Below, piece after piece: positions 37,122-45,516 of a DNA stretch of 55,495 bases. Made by a program: the position numbers and the translations under genes. Within the stretch, counting starts at the first letter, position 1. Every line of letters starts with the position of its first letter. The notes under the pieces were generated by a model. It had not been told where the DNA came from. It worked only from the letters and a program-made list of their open reading frames with translations, and searched no databases. This DNA comes from a virus, in the IMG/VR virus record IMGVR_UViG_3300021474_000001, positions 1 to 55,495 of that record. One strand, written 5' to 3'.

Positions 37122-40100
37122 TGAAACGAGTCGCGGCGATAGCATTGCTCCTGCTGTTCGTGGTGGTGAGCTACGTCGTCACCATCCAGAATCCAGTGAA
37201 CGGGCCTCGATCAGCTTTTGCCGTGACTCCAACTCCTACAGCCCAAGTAACGTCGTCGCCTACAGCTTTGATTGGTGGCTCGAATCGCATGGGGTTCAAC
37301 CTTGGTGGCGATGACTATCAAGGCTGCTGCGGCGGCAACTACATGCAGAACATGTTTCAGAATCCCGGCCTCGAACCGTCAACGGACGGGCATCTGATCG
37401 ACGTGGGTCCGGGGGCAACCGGTAGTTCATTTACTGATACGACTGACAACGGTGCTGCGACAAACTACTGGGTGGGCGCGATAGCGTCGGTCAGAAGTGG
37501 CGCGGCGGCGGGCGACCAATTTACCATTACCGGCTACACGGCGGGCGGTTCCTATACCTTCGGCAGTTGTGAGAATGCTACGGGCGCCCCGATCAGTTGC
37601 CCCACCTTGGCAACCGGCGTGGCCGTGGGCGAAGTGCTCACCTCAGTCGATGTCGCGGGCAACATGGATACCAACGTCATCGGTGGCTGGGGCGGTGTTC
37701 ATGACGGACACTGCGTACTCTCCATCGCGGATAAGTACGAGGGCCAAGGTTCCATTGCTTGCAATGTCGCTGATGGTTCCGCCCACACCTTCAACTACGG
37801 GTGGGATTTGTCCACGACTACCGGCGGCGTGTGCTCGAATGACAGCGTAACTCCCTGTACCGTGGCGAATCAGACAGCGGATTGTGGAGGAGGGAATACC
37901 TGTCTTACGGCTCCGCAGGCTGGCCCGTGGCATCCCGTCGTCGGGGCGTTCGAGACTTCGTTTTGGGCCAAGGGTGCGAATACATCCACCGGCACGCCTC
38001 AAGTGTCGTTTCAACTCTACCGCACCGCTGGCGGTGGTGTGAACGTCAGTCACACATGGACGCTGACCAACGATGGCGCTTGGCATCAGTACACTTATTC
38101 CTTTACCGGCACGGATGTTGGCCCAAATCAAAATTCCTTGCTTTATCAATTTTCCACGACCAACAACTCGGCAGAGACTAGTGCGACCATCTACATCGAC
38201 GACGCCTATCTCGGCAAAGCAGCATCCTCAGCGACCGGTTTCCGCAACGAGATGCTAACTACCGTCAATGCGCTGAATCCCGGCTCGATGCGGTACGCGG
38301 CCTATGCGCAGTTGGGGACGAATGATCGGGGCTACGAGGGCGCGCAAGGCTGTAATCCGACACCTTCGTCGCCAACTACGACCGGCACTTGCGATATGTT
38401 GCACGGGGCTGCCTTTGATACCTACGGCGGCGCTCCGAATGGCAGCTGGACGTTCGCGGGGTCGGATGTCTACGCATTGGCGAATCAGACCAACTCGGTG
38501 CCATTTATGACGCTCGGAAACGTGATGAGCGACGCTGACCTCAAGAGCTTCATCGACAATCTGTGTACGGCAGTAAACACCTACAGCTTCCCATCAGCGT
38601 GGGTCGAAGGCGGCAACGAGAACTGGAATAACGGCGCGGGGCGTATCTCATTTGGCAACAATCCGGGTGCTTTGGGCTACGGCGGCACTTGGGGCCGCAA
38701 CTTCTCGGTTATGAACGCCGAAGCTACTGCCCACTGCGGCAGCGCGGTCGCGGCCAAGGTTCACTACATAATGAACAACCAAGCCTGCAACGGCGGCGTC
38801 ATCCAAACCGAGATAGCTGGCGCTGCCACGGCGGGTTTCGCCATTCCCAATACCAGTCAGTACGGAGGCGACGACGCGCCCTACTATCCGAACACGACCG
38901 CCATGCCGTTTGCGACGGGCAGCCTCGCGGCACAGGCGGCAACCTTCGCGGCCGATTTCTTCGGGTACATTCCTCAGTACGTCAATAACGGGAATGGTTG
39001 CACGGGTGGCGCGTCTAATGGCGACTACAGCTACGTTCAATCGAACAACGTGATCCCGTTCTACGAGGAAGGGCCGAACGCCTATTCGTCCAGTGGCGGC
39101 AGCACGACCGAACAGGGCTATCTCGCGCAAGCGGGCTACCCGAGCGCGGCGTGGATGGCGCAAAGCTGGCTATGGGGTCAGCAGCAAGGGCGAACGCCGC
39201 TGCAGAATGAGTATCAGCTCGCGCAGCCGGAGTTCGGCGGGTCAATCAGTGTGCCCATTTGGGGTTTCACGCACGACATGGATGCGGACTTCGGGCCGAC
39301 ATTCCCGCATCTGAGGTCCATCGGCATCGGTATGGAAATCGTCAACGGGGCGATCCAAGCCAACTATTATCCGATCACAGGGCTGCCGAGCGGTGTCGTA
39401 GGGAACGCCTATGGATCGAACGGGCTGGGCACGGGCAACATGAGCGCTGTGCTGGTCAACGGCAATGGCACTGCGCAATCCTTCGCGGTGGTGTTTCCGG
39501 CTGGCAGCACAGTTCCGCAGAGCTGTGTCGCATCCGTCTATACCAACGGTCTCGCCGACAACAATGAAAACTCCGACGATGTAACGGCGGGTGCTTGCAC
39601 CGGTGTCACGACTGTTGGACAGGCGGTCGGCATCACGTTGCGACCCTACCAAGTGGCGGCGATGGACGCCGGCACGCCAGGACCGACAGCAACAGCGACG
39701 GCGACCGCGACAAGCACAGCCACCGCAACGGCCACCGCTACTGCCACTGGAGGTGCGACGGCCACCGCAACTGCAACTGCGACCTCAACGGCCACAGCGA
39801 CAGCCACGAGCACGGCGACGGCCACTGCTACGACAAGCCCAACGCCAACTGCAGCTCCCACCGCAACTGCTTGCGCCGGCCTTCCTCCAACCACCGTCAC
39901 GATCACCGGCAACCTCTACGACAACTACGGAAATCCTTCGGTCGGTACGACGGTCGCGGTGACGCCGCTTAATCCGACCGCGCAGGGCTGTAGTCTGATC
40001 ATGGCGAATCCCGTGCCGACCAGCACGGACAAGTTCGGCCATTTCATCCTGAATGCAGTCGGCGGCATCTATTCCGCGGTGTCGTTTGCGGGCGGCGTCG

Positions 40101-40843
40101 ATCTACCGACGACGCTGATTCTGACGACGCTGCCGCAAACCGGCGTGGTGACGCTCTCTCAGCTTCTCGCCCAGCAATCGAATATCGTGACGAGTTTTCC
40201 GCCGAACGGAAATCTCAACATGAACGGATTTACGTTTCTGAACCTGGCAGGCGCGACCATCGCGGGGAATCCGGTGGTCGAGGGCTTGGGGTTGAGTGGC
40301 GGCGCCGTGTTCACGTCGAGTGGCACATTCACGGTCCCGCTGAACTCGACCTATATCGTCGCGACGCTCTTCGCTGGCGGGGGCGGTGGTGGTGGTGGAC
40401 ACGCAGGAACAAACGGTGGAGGCGGCGGAGGAGGTGGACAAATCCTACAATGCCTGATGCTTCCGGTGAACGGGACCATCACCGTGACGATTGGTGCGGG
40501 CGGCACCGCGGGTACGGCATCACCGAGCGCGGGCGGCAATGCGGCCGACACGACCGCGAGCCAGTCCTCATCCACGACGATCTGCGATGCTGGCGGCGGC
40601 TCAGGTGGCGCGGCGGGCTCGGGCGGTAGTCCTGGTGCGGGCGGTGCGGGCGGTGCTGCGAGTACGACGATTACCGGCGCCGCGATTCAGATGTTCGTGA
40701 CGACCGGCACCGCAGGCGCCAATGGCACGAGCAGCGCTGGTGGCACTGGCGCGGGGCTCGGGCTGTTCGGTGGCACGGGCGGAGCGCCGGCGGGCGCGGG
40801 CGTGGCGGGCGCGAAGGGAGTGGCATTGCTCAGGGCGTTCTAG
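37118..40843 (+). CDS. Exported fibre-like protein: glycoside-hydrolase-like domain, Ala-Thr linker, Gly-rich tail, 1241 aa
   Basis: ATG overlaps the glycosyltransferase stop. Residues 1-35 are a Sec signal peptide (KRVAAIALLLLFVVVSYVVT), then a Thr/Pro spacer. Residues about 65-380 are beta-rich (carbohydrate-binding type). About 380-850 resemble a clan-A glycoside hydrolase barrel: WVEGGNENWN (acid/base Glu near 500) and VIPFYEEGPNAYS (nucleophile Glu near 648). A (Ala-Thr)n linker (about 855-917) follows. The last about 320 residues include a Gly-rich tip (GGGGGGGGHAGTNGGGG) shared with the next gene. It should degrade or bind a host surface glycan. A signal peptide is unusual for a tail fibre. 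Confidence 0.75.
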   Translation: MMKRVAAIALLLLFVVVSYVVTIQNPVNGPRSAFAVTPTPTAQVTSSPTALIGGSNRMGFNLGGDDYQGCCGGNYMQNMFQNPGLEPSTDGHLIDVGPGATGSSFTDTTDNGAATNYWVGAIASVRSGAAAGDQFTITGYTAGGSYTFGSCENATGAPISCPTLATGVAVGEVLTSVDVAGNMDTNVIGGWGGVHDGHCVLSIADKYEGQGSIACNVADGSAHTFNYGWDLSTTTGGVCSNDSVTPCTVANQTADCGGGNTCLTAPQAGPWHPVVGAFETSFWAKGANTSTGTPQVSFQLYRTAGGGVNVSHTWTLTNDGAWHQYTYSFTGTDVGPNQNSLLYQFSTTNNSAETSATIYIDDAYLGKAASSATGFRNEMLTTVNALNPGSMRYAAYAQLGTNDRGYEGAQGCNPTPSSPTTTGTCDMLHGAAFDTYGGAPNGSWTFAGSDVYALANQTNSVPFMTLGNVMSDADLKSFIDNLCTAVNTYSFPSAWVEGGNENWNNGAGRISFGNNPGALGYGGTWGRNFSVMNAEATAHCGSAVAAKVHYIMNNQACNGGVIQTEIAGAATAGFAIPNTSQYGGDDAPYYPNTTAMPFATGSLAAQAATFAADFFGYIPQYVNNGNGCTGGASNGDYSYVQSNNVIPFYEEGPNAYSSSGGSTTEQGYLAQAGYPSAAWMAQSWLWGQQQGRTPLQNEYQLAQPEFGGSISVPIWGFTHDMDADFGPTFPHLRSIGIGMEIVNGAIQANYYPITGLPSGVVGNAYGSNGLGTGNMSAVLVNGNGTAQSFAVVFPAGSTVPQSCVASVYTNGLADNNENSDDVTAGACTGVTTVGQAVGITLRPYQVAAMDAGTPGPTATATATATSTATATATATATGGATATATATATSTATATATSTATATATTSPTPTAAPTATACAGLPPTTVTITGNLYDNYGNPSVGTTVAVTPLNPTAQGCSLIMANPVPTSTDKFGHFILNAVGGIYSAVSFAGGVDLPTTLILTTLPQTGVVTLSQLLAQQSNIVTSFPPNGNLNMNGFTFLNLAGATIAGNPVVEGLGLSGGAVFTSSGTFTVPLNSTYIVATLFAGGGGGGGGHAGTNGGGGGGGGQILQCLMLPVNGTITVTIGAGGTAGTASPSAGGNAADTTASQSSSTTICDAGGGSGGAAGSGGSPGAGGAGGAASTTITGAAIQMFVTTGTAGANGTSSAGGTGAGLGLFGGTGGAPAGAGVAGAKGVALLRAF
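39684..39868 (+). repeat. (Ala-Thr)n linker coding repeat 1
   Basis: About 30 Ala-Thr dipeptides with a few Ser, Gly and Pro. Synonymous codons vary freely (GCA ACG GCG ACC GCG ACA ...), so the repeat is kept at protein level rather than by slippage of one DNA unit. Confidence 0.85.
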
Positions 40844-42780
40844 TGGGGAAGTCTTTCTCATGGACGGTCCTATTCCTGCTCGTAGCGACCACGGCGAGCG
40901 CGGGGATCGGCCTCGTGGGTAGTCCGCCGACTCCGCAGGTCACGACGAGTTGTTCATCGGGAACGATGGTATTTCCTTCAGTCAACGTGACGGCGGGCGA
41001 TGCTCTCGTCATTCAGTGGATCGGAACTTCGAGCGGCACAAATCCGCAGAACGCGACGAGCATGACCGACAATAACGGTCAGACTGATGGGACTGGCGCG
41101 AGCTGGATTCAACTCAACCAGACTCAAGTGACAAGCCCAGGACGGCAGACGGGGCACTGGTGGGCACCGAACCACAATTCGGGACCGACAATCGTGACGG
41201 TGCATTTCTCAGGCGGAAGCGCAGGAACGTGCGGCGGCATCGCGTACCTTGAAGAATGGTCGGGAATCAAGCGGACTGGGAATCCCGAGTTTCAGCCCAC
41301 GAATAGCGGGACGGGTACGTCGGTGACGGCAGGCACGGCGACGTGGAGCGCGGGCGATCTTTTACTCTCCGCGGGCGGACAGGTGGACACGGCCGCGGCG
41401 ATAGCGGGTGGGCCGACTAACTCGTTCACCGAATTTATGGACCCGACGAATCCGGCTGATACGGTGCCGATGGCGGCGTATCGTATCTTCGCGGCGGGCG
41501 GGACGCTCGGAACGACGTGGACGACGACGAACTCGGCGGCGTGGCAGGCGAGTCTAATCGGAATGCTTGCGGCCCCAGCGACAGCAACTCCTACCGCCAC
41601 AGCCACCGCGACGGCAACTGCGACCGCTACCGCCTCGGCCACAATCACGGCTACTCCAACCGCGACGGCGACGGCGACCGCAACGGCGACGGCCACCGCT
41701 ACTGCCACGAATGTTGCTACGGCGACTGCGACGCTCACGGCGACGGCTACGGCGACCATCAGCGCTACTCCGACAATCTCCGCGACCCCAACGGCGACGG
41801 CCACCGCAACGGCTACTCCTGTCGGAATTCCCACCGTTACGGTCACGGGCTGCGTGTACGACTTCTTCGCCAACCCAGTCGTCGGCACTGTCGTCGGCAT
41901 TTTCCCGCTCAAAGCAACGCCGGAGAACGGAAACGCCGTCGTCGCGAATCCGGTAGCGACCAACACGAATCTGCAGGGCTGCTTCTCGCTTCAGGTGGTC
42001 GGCGGGATCTACGACGCCTTCTACGTTCAGGGCAGCACGACGATGCCGATGGCGCTGCTCAAGGCGACACTGCCGCTGTCGGGGACGATCTCGTTCTCAA
42101 GCCTGCTTCCGCCGTCGAGCTCGGTCACGGCTTCTTTCCCGCCTGCTGGGAATCTTAGCTTGGCGGGGTTCACCTTCACGGGAGTCGGGTCTGCGTCGAT
42201 TGCGGGACAGATGGTGGTCGAGGGCGCAGGGTTGGACGGCGGGCAAATCTTCATCGTGAACGGCGTCTATACGCCACCGATGAATGCAACGTGGGTAGTG
42301 GCGACGTTGCTCGGAGGTGGAGGCGGCGGCGGCGGCGGAGCTACAGGTTCTACGCATGGCGGAGGCGGAGGGGGCGCGGGTGATTTGCTCCAATGTCTCA
42401 TGCTACCTTCTGACGGGACCGTAAGTGTCACGGTGGGCGCAGGAGGCAGCGGTGGTGCGGCGACAGTCAGCGGATCAGCGGGGACCGATTCGACGGTCAG
42501 TCAGCAGGGCGCGACGACGATTTGCGATGCGGGAGCGGGTAGTGGTGGGACTGGAGGGTCTGGCGGTGGAAACGGCACGGGTGGCGCAGGTGGCGGGGGA
42601 ACCATAACTGGCGTGGCGATGCAGATGTTCAACACGGCGGGAGCAAACGGTGCGAATGGCACGGGGGCGCTCGGCGGGGCGGGTGGAGGGATTGGATATT
42701 TCGGCGGGACGGGCGGCGCGCCGAATGGGCAGTCGGGCGTTGCGGGAAGGAGCGGGATTGTCCTCATGAGGTCGTTCTGA
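40843..42780 (+). CDS. Exported fibre-like paralogue: beta-sandwich, Ala-Thr linker, Gly-rich tail, 645 aa
   Basis: GTG 40843 overlaps the previous TAG. Signal peptide (SWTVLFLLVATTASA), then a beta-sandwich (about 30-240; ALVIQWIGTSSGTNP, GTATWSAGDLLLSAGG), an (Ala-Thr)n linker (about 245-325) and a C-terminal module of about 320 residues that is clearly homologous to that of the previous gene (VTVTGCVYDFFANPVVGTVV, LQCLMLPSDGTVSVTVGAGG). The Gly-rich tip resembles receptor-binding tips of T-even-type adhesins. The pair share a tail but carry different heads, as in receptor or enzyme diversification. Confidence 0.7.
   Translation: MGKSFSWTVLFLLVATTASAGIGLVGSPPTPQVTTSCSSGTMVFPSVNVTAGDALVIQWIGTSSGTNPQNATSMTDNNGQTDGTGASWIQLNQTQVTSPGRQTGHWWAPNHNSGPTIVTVHFSGGSAGTCGGIAYLEEWSGIKRTGNPEFQPTNSGTGTSVTAGTATWSAGDLLLSAGGQVDTAAAIAGGPTNSFTEFMDPTNPADTVPMAAYRIFAAGGTLGTTWTTTNSAAWQASLIGMLAAPATATPTATATATATATATASATITATPTATATATATATATATATNVATATATLTATATATISATPTISATPTATATATATPVGIPTVTVTGCVYDFFANPVVGTVVGIFPLKATPENGNAVVANPVATNTNLQGCFSLQVVGGIYDAFYVQGSTTMPMALLKATLPLSGTISFSSLLPPSSSVTASFPPAGNLSLAGFTFTGVGSASIAGQMVVEGAGLDGGQIFIVNGVYTPPMNATWVVATLLGGGGGGGGGATGSTHGGGGGGAGDLLQCLMLPSDGTVSVTVGAGGSGGAATVSGSAGTDSTVSQQGATTICDAGAGSGGTGGSGGGNGTGGAGGGGTITGVAMQMFNTAGANGANGTGALGGAGGGIGYFGGTGGAPNGQSGVAGRSGIVLMRSF
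41578..41819 (+). repeat. (Ala-Thr)n linker coding repeat 2
   Basis: About 80 residues dominated by Ala-Thr with scattered Pro, Ser, Ile and Asn; codon choice varies between units. Longest linker of the cassette together with that at 46870. Confidence 0.85.
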
Positions 42781-43163
42781 TGAGACCCGCTATAGCCGAC
42801 CGCAATATGGCATCACTCATATCGCTCATAACCATTCTGCTGACCGTGGAAGTTCTCGCTTATCGGAAAGTTTACTTGGACGCTTACGACCTCAAGATGC
42901 AACCCATTTATTTAGAGCAGGGTCGGACGCCGCTAAACTATTATGCTTGGCAGGACGAGGACCATCGTTACGTCATCTCGGTATTACAGAACGGCGGAAC
43001 GCTAACCTTCGAGAACGTCACGGGCGGGCTTCCGCCTTTCAAGACAGCAATCGTCGGGTCGATAACCGGCGTGGGGACAATTCGCGTGCCAGCACCACAG
43101 CAGGACCAAGATATGTACGTTGATTCGACGGGGACAGCGGAGGTGCAGGTGCAAGCGCGATGA
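42780..43163 (+). CDS. Membrane-anchored small protein, 127 aa
   Basis: ATG overlaps the fibre stop by 1 nt. One N-terminal hydrophobic segment (MASLISLITILLTVEVLAYR), then a soluble domain with NYYAWQDEDHRYVISVLQNG and a beta-rich C-terminus. It may be an anchor or chaperone for the adjacent exported proteins. No family recognised. Confidence 0.6.
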   Translation: MRPAIADRNMASLISLITILLTVEVLAYRKVYLDAYDLKMQPIYLEQGRTPLNYYAWQDEDHRYVISVLQNGGTLTFENVTGGLPPFKTAIVGSITGVGTIRVPAPQQDQDMYVDSTGTAEVQVQAR

Positions 43164-45259
43164 GACGACTACTGCCATTTCTGGTTCTGTTCTCACTACC
43201 GTGGAGCACTGTGGTATGGGCGCAGGTACTCTGTCCCCTATGCGATTGCTCCTTCGATGCGATCTCCGGTTCTACTACTGCCTCGACCGGCGGTAATCTC
43301 AATACGAGCATCGCGATTGCGGACCCAGGTGTTCACGTCGGGGATTCGGTGCTGTGCCTGGTCGGCTACGACTCGTACCTGCACGGAATTAATGCGATCG
43401 ATAATACATGGACGAATCTCGGGAATCTCCAACTGCCTGATGGCTCAGGCGAATCGTTGCTCTTGCAGAACTACCCCGGATCGTACCCGACCGCCAGTTT
43501 TCAAAACCTGAGCACTCTGATTGCCGAGAACTGGTCCGCTATCTGCGTCGCGAGTTCGTATCGCGCGTCTCTCGATGGCCTTGTGACGAGTCTGGCGAAT
43601 GCCGCCTCGACCACCGCCACGGCTCCCAAAGTCGTGATAGACCAGACCCTCACGTCCCTGTTCAACTTCTGCTCCACGCCGGGAACGATCACATTCTCGT
43701 CGCCTACTCTCGGATCGCTGGTCACGCAGCAGCACGCTTTCGGGCCGAGTGTGGCTGTAGCCAATAGCCGCGATGCGATTGTCTCTCCTACGTCCGCGAA
43801 CCAGATCACGCTCAGCACTTCGGCGGTGTCGGGCTGCATATCGGCGGCGTTCAAGTGCGGCCCGAATCCGACCGCGACTGCGACCGCCACAGCTACACCA
43901 ACGGCGACGGCTACGGGCGCGACTGCTACCGCCACTGCGACCGCTACACCAACGGCCACCGCATCACCCACCGGCTCGATCACGAATATCGTGGTGATCG
44001 AGAAAGAGAATCGCAGCTACGATAATTATTTCGGGACGTTCCCGTGTTCGGGCGGACCTTGCGGAGTCTCGACGGCGACCCTGAGTACGGGGGCCACCTA
44101 CGCGCTGACACGCGGAATGGATACGACCTCGACGGACTTCGACCACGACTACATTCCATTCATCACCGACATCGACGGCGGCTTGATGGACGGTTTCGAT
44201 AAGGCTCCGTGGTGTACCTCGACCAGCACGCCGCCCTATGGGTGCCTGATCCAGCAGGTGCAGGCGGACATCCCGAACTACTGGACGCTGGCGACGAATT
44301 ACGCGCTCGGCGACAATATGTTCCCGGACATCATCGGTCCCAGCCAGCCGAATCACTTGGCCATGCTGTTCGCGAGTTCATTCTTTGACATCAGCAATAC
44401 GTGGAACAACGGCACGACACAGAGCTGGGGCTGCGATGCGCCGCTGAAAGCTAGCGACTGCACGGCGGCGAACGTGCCAGGGCCGCAATGCACTGGCGCG
44501 GGAACCTGCCCGACTTGTACGGCGACTACTTCCGCTTACGTTCAACTTCTAGGGCAGACACCGAATACGAAGTACCCATGCTTCACGCAGACTTCGCTTA
44601 TGGACGAGGCGGCAACCGCCAGCGTCAGTTTCAAATGGTACGGTGATATAACCTTCGGCGACACCGGCTACTACTGGACCGCGCCGGATGAGCTGATCCG
44701 CTTCACCAACGGGACCGCGAATTGGACGAGTCACGTCGTGGCATCGACCCAATTCACCACCGATGCCGACGCAGGCACGTTGCCTCAGATCGCGTGGGTC
44801 ACGCCGGACCTCGCGCACAGTGAGCATCCGCTGGAAGGTATTTGCACCGGCGAGAACTGGACGATGAATCTGCTCAATCATCTGTTCGCAGGGCCGCAGG
44901 GAGCGCATACCGCCGTGTTCATCGTGTGGGATGAGAGCGGCGGTCTCTACGATCATGTGAATCCGCCAGTCATTCAGAGTGTCGGCGCGAATCGACTGTC
45001 GGCTGGTCCGCGCGTGCCGGTGCTGGTCGTCTCGCCTTATGCCCGCGCGACTGGTGGCGTTGCTGCGAACGTAATCCATACGCAGGTGCTATTCTCTTCG
45101 ATTGTGAGGCAGATCGAAAACCAATTCGGACTGCCGCGACTCGGCGGGCACGACTCGACCGTGAACGACATGAGCAGTTTTCTCAACCTGAACCAGACGC
45201 CGATAACGTGGACGCCGCTGGTTCAGAGAACAGGTGGATCGTGCGTTACATCGCCGTAG
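43160..45259 (+). CDS. Exported phosphoesterase (phospholipase C type) with Ala-Thr linker, 699 aa
   Basis: ATGA-coupled. Signal peptide (RRLLPFLVLFSLPWSTVVWA), N-terminal beta domain with several Cys, (Ala-Thr)n linker (about 236-271), then a phosphoesterase-family domain: IVVIEKENRSYDNYFGTF (about 275), DIDGGLMDGFDKAPWC, MFPDIIGPSQPNHLAMLFAS and VFIVWDESGGLYDHVNPP (about 587). These match bacterial non-specific phospholipases C and acid phosphatases, where the early Glu-Asn and later Asp/His bind metal and substrate. It should hydrolyse phospholipid or phosphate esters outside the cytoplasm. Very uncommon in a phage structural region. Confidence 0.85.
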   Translation: MRRLLPFLVLFSLPWSTVVWAQVLCPLCDCSFDAISGSTTASTGGNLNTSIAIADPGVHVGDSVLCLVGYDSYLHGINAIDNTWTNLGNLQLPDGSGESLLLQNYPGSYPTASFQNLSTLIAENWSAICVASSYRASLDGLVTSLANAASTTATAPKVVIDQTLTSLFNFCSTPGTITFSSPTLGSLVTQQHAFGPSVAVANSRDAIVSPTSANQITLSTSAVSGCISAAFKCGPNPTATATATATPTATATGATATATATATPTATASPTGSITNIVVIEKENRSYDNYFGTFPCSGGPCGVSTATLSTGATYALTRGMDTTSTDFDHDYIPFITDIDGGLMDGFDKAPWCTSTSTPPYGCLIQQVQADIPNYWTLATNYALGDNMFPDIIGPSQPNHLAMLFASSFFDISNTWNNGTTQSWGCDAPLKASDCTAANVPGPQCTGAGTCPTCTATTSAYVQLLGQTPNTKYPCFTQTSLMDEAATASVSFKWYGDITFGDTGYYWTAPDELIRFTNGTANWTSHVVASTQFTTDADAGTLPQIAWVTPDLAHSEHPLEGICTGENWTMNLLNHLFAGPQGAHTAVFIVWDESGGLYDHVNPPVIQSVGANRLSAGPRVPVLVVSPYARATGGVAANVIHTQVLFSSIVRQIENQFGLPRLGGHDSTVNDMSSFLNLNQTPITWTPLVQRTGGSCVTSP
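43868..43974 (+). repeat. (Ala-Thr)n linker coding repeat 3
   Basis: About 35 residues, Ala-Thr with Pro and Gly, between the N-terminal domain and the phosphoesterase domain of the exported enzyme. Confidence 0.85.
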
Positions 45260-45516
45260 TACTCATTCTGGCCGGATGCAACCCGTATCGCGGGAACCCT
45301 GACGGCATCTCGCAGGAGTCGGTCTGGCAGGCGCGGCAGGCGATCTGCGATGCGGCGCGGACTGGACGCCAGCTCGACCCAGACGCGGCGATGGGGATGG
45401 CGATTTTCGATTACGAGAACGGAGAGTGGGACGACGATGACTGCGTGATCCGTCCGAAGGCAGGGCAGATAGGCAAGCTGCTGGACTTGGGTTCAGCGAG
45501 GCCGGATTGGTCGTGA
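45241..45516 (+). CDS. Lipoprotein, 91 aa
   Basis: GTG 45241 gives VRYIAVVLILAGCNPYRG, a signal peptide with lipobox LAGC, so the mature protein is lipid-anchored at Cys 13. The rest is charged, with CVIRPKAGQIGKLLDL. It overlaps the phosphoesterase end by 19 nt in another frame. Role unknown; it may act in lysis or exclusion. Confidence 0.65.
   Translation: MRYIAVVLILAGCNPYRGNPDGISQESVWQARQAICDAARTGRQLDPDAAMGMAIFDYENGEWDDDDCVIRPKAGQIGKLLDLGSARPDWS

Noticed and set aside
39646-39912. Minus-strand (Val-Ala)n open frames at 39646-39912, 41292-41966 and 46769-47092
   Set aside because: They are the reverse reading of the Ala-Thr repeats; a two-codon repeat stays open on both strands without coding there.
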